A stretch of 64,000 bases of DNA from Rhodospirillaceae bacterium LM-1 (GCA_902725215.1 CACUVI010000001.1:372001-436000), one strand, 5' to 3'. Numbered from the stretch's first letter, positions 54,420 to 63,834 are shown. Notes: a model not told the origin generated them from the letters alone. A program made the numbers and translations.

Positions 54420-55013
54420 ATGTCCCGCTTTGAGCTTTCGCGCCGCGACATTCTGACCGGCGCCGCAGCCGCCGCCACCTTGGCCGCCCTGCCTTCGCAA
54501 GGGCGCGCCGCCGGCAAGGACGACGACGGAAAAACCTTTTCCAAGAACGAGATCATGCAAAAGGCAGAAGGATTTTTCGGCGCCACCACCAAGGGGCTGG
54601 CCGAAGTGATCGAAAAGGCCTTCGCCGATCATGGGCGGCCCAATGCGCTGATCTTGGGATCGGAAGCAGGCGGCGCCTTCGTGGTGGGCGTGCGTTTCGG
54701 TGAAGGACAATTGGAGCGCAAGCAAGGGGCCGGACGCAAACTGTACTGGCAAGGCCCTTCGGCGGGCTTCGATTTCGGCGGCAACGCCTCGAAGGTCTTC
54801 ACGCTGATTTATCATCTTAACAGCGCCGACGAACTGTTCCAGCGCTTCCCCGGCGTCGATGGCAGCCTTTATGTGGTGGCAGGAGCCAGCCTAAACTATC
54901 AGCAAAGCGGCAAGATCATCCTGGCCCCCATCCGCACCGGAGTAGGCTTGCGCGCGGGCGCCAATGTCGGCTATGTGCATTACACGCGCGAACATTCCTG
55001 GATACCGCTGTGA
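54420..55013 (+). CDS. eipA: EipA-like envelope integrity protein (DUF1134)
   Basis: A 197-residue protein with a Tat-like signal (SRRDILTGAAAAATLAALPS) and the DUF1134 domain: ALILGSEAGGAFVVGVRFGE, KLYWQGPSAGFDFGGNASKV, LFQRFPGVDGSLYVVAGASL, and ILAPIRTGVGLRAGANVGYV. Brucella EipA is a periplasmic protein needed for cell-envelope integrity. The mode of action is unknown. The stop overlaps the ubiX start (GTGA). Confidence 0.88.
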   Translation: MSRFELSRRDILTGAAAAATLAALPSQGRAAGKDDDGKTFSKNEIMQKAEGFFGATTKGLAEVIEKAFADHGRPNALILGSEAGGAFVVGVRFGEGQLERKQGAGRKLYWQGPSAGFDFGGNASKVFTLIYHLNSADELFQRFPGVDGSLYVVAGASLNYQQSGKIILAPIRTGVGLRAGANVGYVHYTREHSWIPL

Positions 55014-55585
55014 GCCATAACCTGCCGCTGGTCGTCGCCATAACCGGAGCCAGCGGCGCCGTCTATGGCATTGAAGCCTTGAAGGCGCTGAAAGCCGCCA
55101 AAGTTCCCACCCATCTGGTCTTGAGCCAAGCAGCGTTGCAAACCATCAAGCTGGAAACCGAGACCAGCGCCAAGGTCGTGCGCGAACTGGCCGACCAAGT
55201 TTACGACGAAGGCGACATCGCGGCCGCCATTTCCTCTGGCTCCTTCAAGACCAGGGGCATGCTGGTTGCCCCTTGTTCGATCAAAACCCTGTCGGGAATC
55301 GCCAATTCCTATGCCGATGGCCTGATCGTGCGGGCCGCCGACGTCACCTTGAAGGAACGCCGACCGCTGGTGCTGATGGTGCGCGAAACGCCGTTGCACA
55401 AAGGCCATCTGGAATTGATGCTGCGCGCCGCCGATATGGGGGCCATCATCCTGCCCCCCCTGCCCGCCTTCTATCACCACCCCAAGTCGGTGATGGATAT
55501 CGTGCATCAGTCGGTGGGCAAAGCGCTTGACCTTCTGAATATTGAACATAACCTGTTCACGCCCTGGACCGGCCCCCATGGATAG
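55010..55585 (+). CDS. ubiX: Flavin prenyltransferase UbiX
   Basis: Makes prenylated FMN, the cofactor for UbiD in ubiquinone synthesis. 191 residues. It has the FMN-binding VVAITGASGAVYGIEALKAL, the APCSIKTLSGIANSYADGLI region and the RPLVLMVRETPLHKGHLELM motif. The GTG start (55010) overlaps the eipA stop, so the two are translated together. UbiD is not in the window. Confidence 0.95.
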   Translation: MSHNLPLVVAITGASGAVYGIEALKALKAAKVPTHLVLSQAALQTIKLETETSAKVVRELADQVYDEGDIAAAISSGSFKTRGMLVAPCSIKTLSGIANSYADGLIVRAADVTLKERRPLVLMVRETPLHKGHLELMLRAADMGAIILPPLPAFYHHPKSVMDIVHQSVGKALDLLNIEHNLFTPWTGPHG

Positions 55586-55593
55586 GGTGCCCC

Positions 55594-55944
55594 ATGGATA
55601 GAGTACAAGTTGTCAGCACCCGTCAATTCGCGGCCATCATTCTCTCGACCGCCTCCATGGTCTGGCTCATGGGAGGAATTTCGGTCTATTTCGCCATCCA
55701 CGTCTCAGGCAATCCACTCTTGGTTCCAGGCGGCGACGGTTTCGTCGGACAGGTCCTGCGCGGCATGGTTGACATCCTGCCGCTCTCCTGCGCCATCGCC
55801 CTGGTCGGCGGCTGGATTTGCTTTGCTAAAAACCAATTGCCGCTTGCCTTCAAGTTGCAGGCTCTGCCCTTTTTGCATCTGATCTTGATCGCCTTGGCGA
55901 TCATTCCGGTCATTTTCCTGTGCGGCGCCGATAAATGTTTCTAA
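55594..55944 (+). CDS. Small three-helix membrane protein, unknown function
   Basis: 116 residues with about three membrane segments: FAAIILSTASMVWLMGGISV, MVDILPLSCAIALVGGWICF, and FLHLILIALAIIPVIFLCGA. I do not recognise the family. It begins 8 bp after ubiX, with GGGTGCCC before the ATG, so it may be the last gene of that run. The terminal Cys-rich CGADKCF is noticeable. The open frame and hydrophobic layout support it as real. Confidence 0.6.
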   Translation: MDRVQVVSTRQFAAIILSTASMVWLMGGISVYFAIHVSGNPLLVPGGDGFVGQVLRGMVDILPLSCAIALVGGWICFAKNQLPLAFKLQALPFLHLILIALAIIPVIFLCGADKCF

Positions 55945-56056
55945 TACAAGAGAGTTATAGGGTGATAACCCCTGATATTTTATGTATCTATTACTTGCTT
56001 GCCCTCCTCGGAAAATAGAGAATGACCGCCTGATAATCACTTGAACAGGGACGGAC

Positions 56057-59044
56057 ATGCCGATCATTGGATTTCGTTTTGCCGTCCTTGGAGCTTTGCT
56101 GGGGATCGTGAACATTGCCCTGGCGATCGTCCTTGTCATCGTGCATCAGGCCAATGTCGAGGCGGCCCGCCAGACCGCCATTGATCTCTTCGGCCAAATC
56201 GGCGTGAAGATCGAAGAGCAGATTCAAACCAGCATGAATCTGGCCATGACGACGGCCGACGTGGTCAGCAACTTGCGCGACTTGTCCGAACCGCAATCGG
56301 GAAGCCCGCTCGAACATCCGGCCTTCGGGCAATTGCGCGCCATCCAGAAGATCAATCCCAGCCTTTATTCTCTTTATGTCGGCTATGAGGATGGCGGGTT
56401 CTTGCAATTGATCGCGGTCCACAACAAGGAAACCGTCATCAAGACGATTAACGCGCCCGAGGGCACTCAGGAAGCCAGACGTATCATCCAAGGGCAAGGA
56501 GCGGCGAGGGTCGAATTATGGGCCTTCGCGGACGAGGCGGGAAAGATAATTGGAGAGCGTCGCAACCCGGCCCCCACCTATGATCCCCGCCAACGCCCAT
56601 GGTTCGCGACCGCCAAGACGGCGGACGAAACCTTTCTTTCCGACCCCTATATTTTCAATTCGCAACCAAAGCCGGGGATCACGGTTTCCAGGCGCATGAA
56701 AGACGGCCAGGGCGTTGCGGGCGTGGATATCGCGCTGGACGGCCTAAGCCAGCTTGCCGCCAGCCAAAAGATTTCTGCAAATGGGCGGGTCATCCTGACC
56801 GATGCGCAGAACCGGGTGCTGGGTGCATCGGAAGATGTGCTGGGAACCGCCGCTCCCCTTTCCGCTTTGGCCGACATCACGCATCCGCTGGCCCAATTGG
56901 CCAGCAAACATGCGACCAAAAATGACAGCGGCATCATATCTGACGGCAAATCGGAATTCCTGTCGCGACATTTCCACTGGCAGGGCAGCGGCAAGGAAAT
57001 TTCCATTCACGTCCTGGCTCCCTTCGAAGATTTTGCCGGGCACATTCGCCGCATCGATGCCTTCATTCTTCTTTTCTCGCTGCTGGTCGTCGCTGCGACG
57101 ATTCCGGCGGGCATCTGGGTGGCAAGACGCTTGAGCAAGGGCATCGTCGAACTGGCTGACGACGCGGAAAGAATCCGCGAGTTGGACTTTACCGGAGAAG
57201 TTCCGCCGCCAACGCCCATTCGCGAGATCCAAACGCTGACCGCCGCTTTCTCCGTCATGAAGAAGCAGATATTGGAACGCACCCGCCTGCTTGGCGCCTC
57301 TCAGGAAACCTTGCGCCGTCTGATCGAACTTGGCATTTCGTTGGGGGCGGAAAGCAATTCCGGACAATTGGCCGAAACGGCCTTGGCCGAAGCCATGCGC
57401 CTAACCGGTGCCGAGGGCGGCACGCTTTACATCCGCCACAGCGAAAAGCGGCTTCAGTTGGCCATCATCCGCAACAGCCCGCTTGAGCTGTCGGTTGGCG
57501 GAAGCGAGGGCGACGACATGGAATTGCCCGAGCTTGACCTGTGGAACCCGGACGACGACACGCCCATCCGTGACAATTTCATCGCCGACGCCGTGCATGG
57601 CGGCCAGGTTATCGCCATCGACGACGTTCGAAGCTGGACAAGGCACGACATGCAAGGCGTGATCGAGTTCGACGAGGTTACGGGCTACGAAACCAAGTCC
57701 ATGCTGATCATCCCTCTGACCACGCCGAACGGCGATGTCATCGGCGTTCTTCAATTGATCAATATGAAGACCGAGGGAGGAAGCCTTGCCTCGCACAGAA
57801 GCGCTTCACAACGTCACGTCATGGCCCTGGCCAGCCAGGTGGCCGTGGCCTTGCAAAACAGGGTTCTCATAAAGGCCCAGGAAAACCTGATCGACGGCAT
57901 GGTCGATATCATTTCTTCGGCCATCGACACCAAAAGCCCCTATACGGCAGGCCATGCCAGCAGGCTGATGGAAATCGCCGTCATGCTGGCCGACGAGGCA
58001 GGCAAATCGCAAGAAGACGTCTTCTCGGATTATGAGGTGCCGTCCAGGGATGCAAGGCGCGAGTTGCGCACGGCCGCCCTGCTGCATGATTGCGGCAAAG
58101 TGACGACGCCGGAATATGTGGTCGATAAAGCCACCAAGCTAGAGACCATCCACAACCGTCTGCACGAGATCAGGACCCGTTTCGAGCTTCTGCTGCGCGA
58201 CGCTGAAATAGCCCGGCTGAAGGCGGTCGCCAGCGGCGTTGACCCGCAATTGGCCGATGAGATTTTCGAAGAGAAACGAAACAGCTTGCAAGACGATTTC
58301 GCCTTTGTCGCGCAATGCAATGTCGGATCGGAACAGATGCATTCCGACGATATCGAGCGGCTGAAACGGATCGGCGAAACAGAATGGCTTCGCCATTTCG
58401 ACGACCGGCTTGGTTTGTCGATCGAGGAATTACGCCGTTTGAAGGATACGCCAGCCTCCGCCCTTCCGGCGACCGAGCATCTGCTTTCCGACCGGCCAGA
58501 GCACCTCATTCCTTGGACAGGCCGCGAGAAATTCCACGATCCAAGCTGGAATTTCGCGCTTGAGATTCCGAAGGTCATGTATGACCGGGGCGAAATTTAC
58601 AACCTGTCGGTTTCTCGCGGCACGCTGACGACCGAGGAAAGATTCAAGATCAACGAGCACGCCATCCAGGGCGTCGTCATGCTGAACAGCATGTCTTTCC
58701 CGGCCCAATTGCGCAATGTGCCCGAGATCGCCGGCGCCCACCATGAAGCCATCAACGGCAAGGGCTATCCTCGCGGCATCAAGAAGGAAGACATGTCGGT
58801 CTCGGCCCGCATTCTGGCCATCGCCGACATTTACGAAGCGCTGACCGCCGCCGACCGCCCCTACAAGAAGCCAAAATTATTATCCGAATCCGTCGAGATT
58901 CTGGCCGGTTTCAGAGACCGTCAACATATCGATCCAGACCTATTCGCGCTTTTACTGCGCACGGGCGTGTACCGGCGCTATGCTGAAACATTCCTGCAAC
59001 CCGAACAAATTGATGCCGTCGATATCGAAAAATATCTGAACTGA
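56057..59044 (+). CDS. Cache-GAF-HD-GYP c-di-GMP phosphodiesterase-like signalling protein
   Basis: 995 residues: a membrane anchor (about 7-30), a periplasmic dCache region (SLYVGYEDGGFLQLIAVHNK, TYDPRQRPWFATAKTADETF), a second helix near 333-355, and a HAMP-like linker. A GAF domain (about 440-600; LIIPLTTPNGDVIGVLQLI) and a C-terminal HD-GYP domain follow. HD is at 677-678 (LLHDCGKVTTPE), and HHEAINGKGYPRG at 895, about 218 residues later; a normal HD-GYP gap is near 60. The catalytic pattern is otherwise intact. A hemerythrin gene follows at 22 bp. Confidence 0.9.
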   Translation: MPIIGFRFAVLGALLGIVNIALAIVLVIVHQANVEAARQTAIDLFGQIGVKIEEQIQTSMNLAMTTADVVSNLRDLSEPQSGSPLEHPAFGQLRAIQKINPSLYSLYVGYEDGGFLQLIAVHNKETVIKTINAPEGTQEARRIIQGQGAARVELWAFADEAGKIIGERRNPAPTYDPRQRPWFATAKTADETFLSDPYIFNSQPKPGITVSRRMKDGQGVAGVDIALDGLSQLAASQKISANGRVILTDAQNRVLGASEDVLGTAAPLSALADITHPLAQLASKHATKNDSGIISDGKSEFLSRHFHWQGSGKEISIHVLAPFEDFAGHIRRIDAFILLFSLLVVAATIPAGIWVARRLSKGIVELADDAERIRELDFTGEVPPPTPIREIQTLTAAFSVMKKQILERTRLLGASQETLRRLIELGISLGAESNSGQLAETALAEAMRLTGAEGGTLYIRHSEKRLQLAIIRNSPLELSVGGSEGDDMELPELDLWNPDDDTPIRDNFIADAVHGGQVIAIDDVRSWTRHDMQGVIEFDEVTGYETKSMLIIPLTTPNGDVIGVLQLINMKTEGGSLASHRSASQRHVMALASQVAVALQNRVLIKAQENLIDGMVDIISSAIDTKSPYTAGHASRLMEIAVMLADEAGKSQEDVFSDYEVPSRDARRELRTAALLHDCGKVTTPEYVVDKATKLETIHNRLHEIRTRFELLLRDAEIARLKAVASGVDPQLADEIFEEKRNSLQDDFAFVAQCNVGSEQMHSDDIERLKRIGETEWLRHFDDRLGLSIEELRRLKDTPASALPATEHLLSDRPEHLIPWTGREKFHDPSWNFALEIPKVMYDRGEIYNLSVSRGTLTTEERFKINEHAIQGVVMLNSMSFPAQLRNVPEIAGAHHEAINGKGYPRGIKKEDMSVSARILAIADIYEALTAADRPYKKPKLLSESVEILAGFRDRQHIDPDLFALLLRTGVYRRYAETFLQPEQIDAVDIEKYLN

Positions 59045-59066
59045 CGGCAAGCAAGGAGACGTTGAA

Positions 59067-59447
59067 ATGGTAATTCACGCCATCAAGTGGTCGGACGAAA
59101 TGACCGTCGGGATGCCAGCCCTGGATGAAGACCATCGCAGGCTGGTCGTCTTGATGAACAAAGTCATCGCGGCCTGCTATGCAGGCGTCGGCAACGCCAT
59201 GATCAATACGGCCATGAACGAGCTTGAGGCTTATACCAAAGAACATTTCGTGCGCGAGGAATGCTTGCTGGAAGCCAAGAACGATCCAAATCTGGCGGCG
59301 CACAAGCAGCAGCACCAGGAATTGATATCCCAGCTTGCTGAAATGAAATCGCAAAAGCACGGAACGGAGATCATCCCCATTCTTTACCGCTGGCTGGTCG
59401 TCCATATCATGGAAACCGACCGCGGCTACAGCCACCTGTTTCGTTAG
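59067..59447 (+). CDS. Bacteriohemerythrin
   Basis: 126 residues. The di-iron ligands fit the family: His in DEDHRRLVVLMNKV, His and Glu in EHFVREECLLEAK, His in AAHKQQHQELISQL, and a C-terminal His/Asp in WLVVHIMETDRGYSH. It would bind O2 or sense oxygen. It begins after AAGGAG, 22 bp after the HD-GYP gene, so the pair may form an oxygen-responsive unit, which is inference. It ends next to the convergent HMA gene. Confidence 0.92.
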   Translation: MVIHAIKWSDEMTVGMPALDEDHRRLVVLMNKVIAACYAGVGNAMINTAMNELEAYTKEHFVREECLLEAKNDPNLAAHKQQHQELISQLAEMKSQKHGTEIIPILYRWLVVHIMETDRGYSHLFR

Positions 59448-59651
59448 CTACGCCTTGCCGAGAAATGTGAAGCCCGCATCCTCGATGGCGTTCGAGATCG
59501 CGGCCTCGTCGTCGCAACCAGCCACGGCAACAGTCTTGGCTTCAAGATTCACCGTAACCAGCGCGGCTGGGGCCGACGACTTGATGGATTTCTCGACCGA
59601 GGCCGCGCATTTGCCGCAGGACATGCCGTCAACGCGATAGGTTTGGGTCAC
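59448..59651 (-). CDS. Heavy-metal-associated (HMA) domain protein
   Basis: 67 residues, one HMA fold. The metal motif is YRVDGMSCGKCAASVEKSI (MxCxxC), and DDEAAISNAIEDAGF closes the fold. It is most likely a CopZ-like copper chaperone, but zinc or another metal is possible. The start is GTG 59651 (TQTYRVDG follows), with AGGAG eight bases upstream; a longer frame is inside the polysaccharide deacetylase gene. It lies 11 bp after that gene, so it rides on the sec transcript. Confidence 0.85.
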   Translation of the reverse strand: MTQTYRVDGMSCGKCAASVEKSIKSSAPAALVTVNLEAKTVAVAGCDDEAAISNAIEDAGFTFLGKA

Positions 59652-59662
59652 GCGATTCTCCT

Positions 59663-60862
59663 TTATTGCTTCTTTCCCGCCAGCATCGACTGGCGCTTGA
59701 CGATGGCGCTGACGGGAACCAGGACAAAGCCCTTTGCCTCCAGCGTCGGAAGCCATGCCGCAAGCGCGTCGATGGTGGCGTCGTGCGGGTGCCCAATGGC
59801 GATGGCATGGCCATATTGGCGGGCATATTCTTCCAATTTCGACAACTGAGCATCAACTGCGCCCAGCGAGGGCACATTGTCCAGAAACACATTGCGCTCG
59901 GCAAAGGGAATGCCGATCTCGCGGGCCACTTCGCCCCCCGCCGACTGGGCCGACGTGCGGGAGTCGAGAAACAGCAACCCCCTGGCTTGCAAATCCGACA
60001 GCACCACGCGCATGCCAGCGCGGTCGGCGGTAAATTTGCTGCCCATGTGATTGTTGACGCCGACGAAGTTGGAAAATTGCGACAGATCGCGTTCAAGCCT
60101 GTTGCGGATTTCCTCGACCGACAAGCCCAGCTTCACGAGATTGCTTTCAGGCCCCGGATCGTAATTGGCCCCCACCGGCTCCATCGGAACGTGAACCAGC
60201 AATTCATGGCCCTTGGCGCGCCCCGATGCCGTTTGGGCGGGCAATTCCTGGGCGTAGGGCAAAAAGGCCAGGGTCAGGGGAGCCGCCAAGTCGATAACGC
60301 GAGCGGTGCGCCTGCGGTCCAAGCCCAGATCGTCGATCACCACGGCGATCACCGGCTTGCCGCTTGCAGCGCCTGGCGGCACTGGCACCGCATAGGCCAG
60401 CCAAGGCGGCTGCGCACCCGACCCGCTGGACAAGGGTGGCGGGGCTACGATTCGGGCATCGGGAATGGCGGTGGCGACATAGGGACCGCTTTCGGGCGGC
60501 ACGGTCAGCTTGCTGGGCGCTGGAACAGGCTTGGCCGGTGGCGAAGACGGCGGCCTGTTCTGAAGAGATGCGGTTTCTTGAACCCGAGGCGGCTCTGCTT
60601 GCGCCTGAGACGTCGCTTGGGATTGAGGCGGAGGCTGTGGCGGCGGCGTCACCAGAACAGATCCAGGCATCTGCGAGGCCACTTCGACTGGCAGGTCCTG
60701 GCGCTTCTCGCCAACCCAGCTTCCGAAGCCCACGCCCAGGAAAATGCCGATCATCAAAAGCAAAAGCAGGGCCAAAGGCTTTTGGCCGCGCATCAACCAA
60801 CCCGAAACGACGCCTGAATATCCCTGGCCTGACGACGGACGGCTGCGGCTTCGCTTGGTCAA
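59663..60862 (-). CDS. Divergent polysaccharide deacetylase-family protein (YibQ-like)
   Basis: 399 residues with a membrane helix (about 28-48; PLALLLLLMIGIFLGVGFGS), a Pro/Gln/Ala-rich linker, and a C-terminal NodB-like domain: VIAVVIDDLGLDRRRTARVI, LLVHVPMEPVGANYDPGPES, NNHMGSKFTADRAGMRVVL and AIAIGHPHDATIDALAAW. The family (DUF610) has a deacetylase-like barrel but an unknown substrate. The start overlaps the secF stop by 4 bp, so it is expressed with secDF. Confidence 0.87.
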   Translation of the reverse strand: MTKRSRSRPSSGQGYSGVVSGWLMRGQKPLALLLLLMIGIFLGVGFGSWVGEKRQDLPVEVASQMPGSVLVTPPPQPPPQSQATSQAQAEPPRVQETASLQNRPPSSPPAKPVPAPSKLTVPPESGPYVATAIPDARIVAPPPLSSGSGAQPPWLAYAVPVPPGAASGKPVIAVVIDDLGLDRRRTARVIDLAAPLTLAFLPYAQELPAQTASGRAKGHELLVHVPMEPVGANYDPGPESNLVKLGLSVEEIRNRLERDLSQFSNFVGVNNHMGSKFTADRAGMRVVLSDLQARGLLFLDSRTSAQSAGGEVAREIGIPFAERNVFLDNVPSLGAVDAQLSKLEEYARQYGHAIAIGHPHDATIDALAAWLPTLEAKGFVLVPVSAIVKRQSMLAGKKQ

Positions 60863-61812
60863 GGAGCCTCAGCGGCCTGTTCGTCTTCGGCGCCGCCGGA
60901 TTGCTTGCCCTTGACGATCTGGCGCAAGTTGAAATGATAGAGAACCGGCATGGCGACATAGATCGAGGAATAGGTGCCGATGATCACGCCCCACAACATG
61001 GCCGCCGAAAATCCGCGAATCACCTCGCCGCCGAACAAGAACAAGGACAGCACCGAGACGAAGACCGTGCCGTTGGTCAAGTAAGTGCGGGCCAGCGTTT
61101 CGTTGATGCTAAGATTGATGATGTCGTAGGCTGGCATCGTTTTGAACTTGCGCAAATTCTCGCGCGCCCGGTCATATGACACCACCGTATCGTTGATGGA
61201 AAAACCGATGATGGTCAGAATGGCGGCGACGCTGGTCAGGTTGAATTCAAGACCCGTGACGGAAAAAACGCCAAGCGTGGTGATGGCGTCGTGAAAGGTG
61301 GCGATCATGGCACCCAGGCCGAACTGCCATTCGAAACGAAACCAGACGTAAACGCTGATGGCCAGGACCGACAAAACAACGGCCAGAATGCCGCCCTGGA
61401 TCAATTCCTCGCCCACTTTTGGGCCAACGAATTCAGTGCGGCGGTAATCATACCCCTCGCCCAGGGTCGCCTTCACCTTGGCAACCGCCAACTGCTGCTC
61501 GGCCTCTCCCCCGGCTTGCCGTTGCAGGCGCACCAAAATCAGGTCGGGAGCGCCGAATTCCTGCAACGCGACTTCACCCAATTCAAGACCAGAAACGGTG
61601 GAACGCATGTGAGCCAGATCGGCCGGTCCATTCTGATGTTTGACCTCCATCAGAATGCCGCCCGCGAAATCGACGCCCAGATTAAGCCCCTGCGTGGCCA
61701 AAGAGACGATGGACGCCAGAACCAATACGGTCGTAAAGGCATAGGCGATCATACGCTTCGAAACGAAGTCGTACTTGGTGTCCTGTGGCAGGAAACGGCG
61801 AACCAGTTTCAT
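60859..61812 (-). CDS. secF: Protein translocase subunit SecF
   Basis: 317-residue subunit of SecDF, which uses the proton gradient to pull exported proteins through SecYEG. Six membrane helices; signatures include GLNLGVDFAGGILMEVKHQ, TILTIIGFSINDTVVSYDRA and RENLRKFKTM. The start is ATG 61812 (MKLVRRFLPQDTKYDFV); an ATG at 61854 has no support. Gene order yajC-secD-secF is normal. It overlaps the next gene by 4 bp. Confidence 0.96.
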   Translation of the reverse strand: MKLVRRFLPQDTKYDFVSKRMIAYAFTTVLVLASIVSLATQGLNLGVDFAGGILMEVKHQNGPADLAHMRSTVSGLELGEVALQEFGAPDLILVRLQRQAGGEAEQQLAVAKVKATLGEGYDYRRTEFVGPKVGEELIQGGILAVVLSVLAISVYVWFRFEWQFGLGAMIATFHDAITTLGVFSVTGLEFNLTSVAAILTIIGFSINDTVVSYDRARENLRKFKTMPAYDIINLSINETLARTYLTNGTVFVSVLSLFLFGGEVIRGFSAAMLWGVIIGTYSSIYVAMPVLYHFNLRQIVKGKQSGGAEDEQAAEAP

Positions 61813-61825
61813 GGCGTTTCCACTT

Positions 61826-63391
61826 TCAAATCGGCAAGGCTTTGGGCCGGGCATATTTCAGCCACAGCGAGATCATCAGTTGCACGACCAGAATGGCCGT
61901 GAACATCGAGGTGAACAGTCCGATCGCCAGGGTCACGGCGAAACCGCGCACCGGGCCTGTCCCGAACTGGAACAAGAGAACGGCGGCAATCAGGGTGGTC
62001 AGCTGAGAATCGACGATGGTCACCAAAGCGCGTTTAAAGCCAGCGGTGCAAGCGGAAACGATGCCGCGCCCAAGGCGGAATTCTTCCCGCATGCGCTCAT
62101 AGATCAGCACATTGGCATCCACCGCCATGCCCATGGTCAGGACGATGCCCGCGATGCCCGGCAGCGTCAGCGTCGCCCCCATCATCGACAACAGCCCCAG
62201 AAGCAAGATCAGGTTGACGACCAAGGCGATATCGGCAAAAACCCCGAAGACGCCATAGACGAGCACCATGAAGATGGCGACGAACACAAGGCCAATCGCG
62301 CTGGCGATCTTGCCCGCATAGATCGAGTCAGCGCCCAGATCGGGTCCGACCGTGCGTTCTTCGAGAATGGTAAGCGGGGCTGGCAGCGCGCCAGCGCGCA
62401 GCAACAAGGCCAGATCATTGGCCGACTGCGCCGTGAAACTGCCGGAAATCTGCCCCGAGCCGCCGATAATGGGTTCGCGGATCACTGGCGCGCTGATTAC
62501 CTTGCCATCCAGCACGATGGCGAACTGCTTGCCCGCGTTTTCGGTGGTGATCGAGCCGAACTTCTTGGCGCCCTGGCCGTTGAAGCGGAAATTGACCACC
62601 GCTTGGCCTTCCGAAAAACCGGCGCTGGCATCGACCAAGGCTTCGCCGCCCAGTTCCACCTTGCGCCGGATCACGACGATCCTGCCCCCCTCGCCATTGC
62701 GGCCTTCGACTTCATGCAGGGCTTCGGACCCCGGCGGCACGCGGCCAGCCAAAGCGTCTTGCGGGCTGACGCCATGATCGACCAGATGGAACGTCAGCTT
62801 GGCGGTCTTGCCCAGCAGGCTTTTCACATGTTCGGGATTCTCGACACCCGGCAATTGCAGCAAGATGCGATCCTCGCCCTGGCGGACGATGGTGGGTTCG
62901 CGCGTTCCCATTTCGTCAATTCGCCTGCGCACGATCTCGATCGACTGTCCCAATACGGCGCGCCGCTTCTCGTTGATGGCGAATTCCTGATAGCGCAGCG
63001 ACATGGCGCCGTTGTCCGCCACGGCAATCTCGGTCCCGGCGTCCAGCTTGCGCAAAAGGTCGCGGGCCTTTTCACGCTGACCCGCTTCGGGAATGGTGAC
63101 GCGCAAGCCGTCGGCATCAGCGCCCAGACCAATATAGCGGATATTCTCCTTGCGAAGCGTCGTGCGGGCCGTCTCGACCAGCGACACCGCTTGTTCCTTG
63201 AACACCGCCTTCAGATCGACTTCCAGCAGCAGATGCGATCCGCCCTGAAGATCAAGCCCCAGATTGACCGGCTTCAGCCAAGCGGGCATCATCGATAGCG
63301 CACTGGCCGGAAGCGCATTCGGCAAAGCGAAAAGCGCCCCCCCCAAACAGACCAGGGCAACCAGAATCACCTTCCAGCTTTCGATGCGCAT
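61826..63391 (-). CDS. secD: Protein translocase subunit SecD
   Basis: 521-residue SecD. N-terminal membrane helix, a large periplasmic P1 region (GLDLQGGSHLLLEVDLKAVF, RRRIDEMGTREPTIVRQGED, ILLQLPGVENPEHVKSLLG), then five helices with MMGATLTLPGIAGIVLTMGM and AVDANVLIYERMREEFRLGR. It works with SecF in protein export. It lies 13 bp ahead of secF and 23 bp after yajC on the minus strand. Confidence 0.96.
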   Translation of the reverse strand: MRIESWKVILVALVCLGGALFALPNALPASALSMMPAWLKPVNLGLDLQGGSHLLLEVDLKAVFKEQAVSLVETARTTLRKENIRYIGLGADADGLRVTIPEAGQREKARDLLRKLDAGTEIAVADNGAMSLRYQEFAINEKRRAVLGQSIEIVRRRIDEMGTREPTIVRQGEDRILLQLPGVENPEHVKSLLGKTAKLTFHLVDHGVSPQDALAGRVPPGSEALHEVEGRNGEGGRIVVIRRKVELGGEALVDASAGFSEGQAVVNFRFNGQGAKKFGSITTENAGKQFAIVLDGKVISAPVIREPIIGGSGQISGSFTAQSANDLALLLRAGALPAPLTILEERTVGPDLGADSIYAGKIASAIGLVFVAIFMVLVYGVFGVFADIALVVNLILLLGLLSMMGATLTLPGIAGIVLTMGMAVDANVLIYERMREEFRLGRGIVSACTAGFKRALVTIVDSQLTTLIAAVLLFQFGTGPVRGFAVTLAIGLFTSMFTAILVVQLMISLWLKYARPKALPI

Positions 63392-63414
63392 ACGCTTTAT
63401 CCAGGTTTAAAGAT

Positions 63415-63834
63415 TCAGTCTTTCTTGCCTGACAACAGCTTGCCCAGCATCGAGCCGCCCTTGCCTTCATCGGCGGGCTTCACGGAGTCATCATCGTTGC
63501 CGCCCTTGCCCACCGGTTCGGTCTTCGACAAGACCGAAGTGATCGTTTCTTGAACGACCTTGACCTTCACGTTCTCGGCGATCTCGACGGTGACCTCGCC
63601 GTCTTGCACCTTGACGATCTGACCGATGATGCCGCCGCCCGTCACCACCTTGTCGCCGCGGCGCAACGCGCTCAGCTTCGCCTTATGCTCCTTCATCCGT
63701 TTCTGCTGCGGACGGATCAGCAGGAAATAAAAGAGAATGAAGATCAGAACCAGCGGCAGCAGCGATTGCAGCGAATCCATCCCACCGCCGGGAGCGGCGG
63801 TTGCGGTTTGGGCGAGCGCCTCGGAAATCAGCAT
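63415..63834 (-). CDS. yajC: Sec translocon accessory protein YajC
   Basis: 139 residues, with a membrane helix after a short N-terminal stretch (SLLPLVLIFILFYFLLIRPQ) and the YajC motif KRMKEHKAKLSALRRGDKVV, TGGGIIGQIVKVQDGEVTVE. The C-terminal tail (GGNDDDSVKPADEGKGG) is longer and more acidic than in E. coli. It associates with SecDF. It leads the operon yajC-secD-secF. Confidence 0.95.
   Translation of the reverse strand: MLISEALAQTATAAPGGGMDSLQSLLPLVLIFILFYFLLIRPQQKRMKEHKAKLSALRRGDKVVTGGGIIGQIVKVQDGEVTVEIAENVKVKVVQETITSVLSKTEPVGKGGNDDDSVKPADEGKGGSMLGKLLSGKKD

Noticed and set aside
54131-54815. Minus-strand frames of up to 208 codons across the repeat element and eipA
   Set aside because: They cross eipA on the opposite strand, lack family similarity, and follow from GC-rich codon bias.
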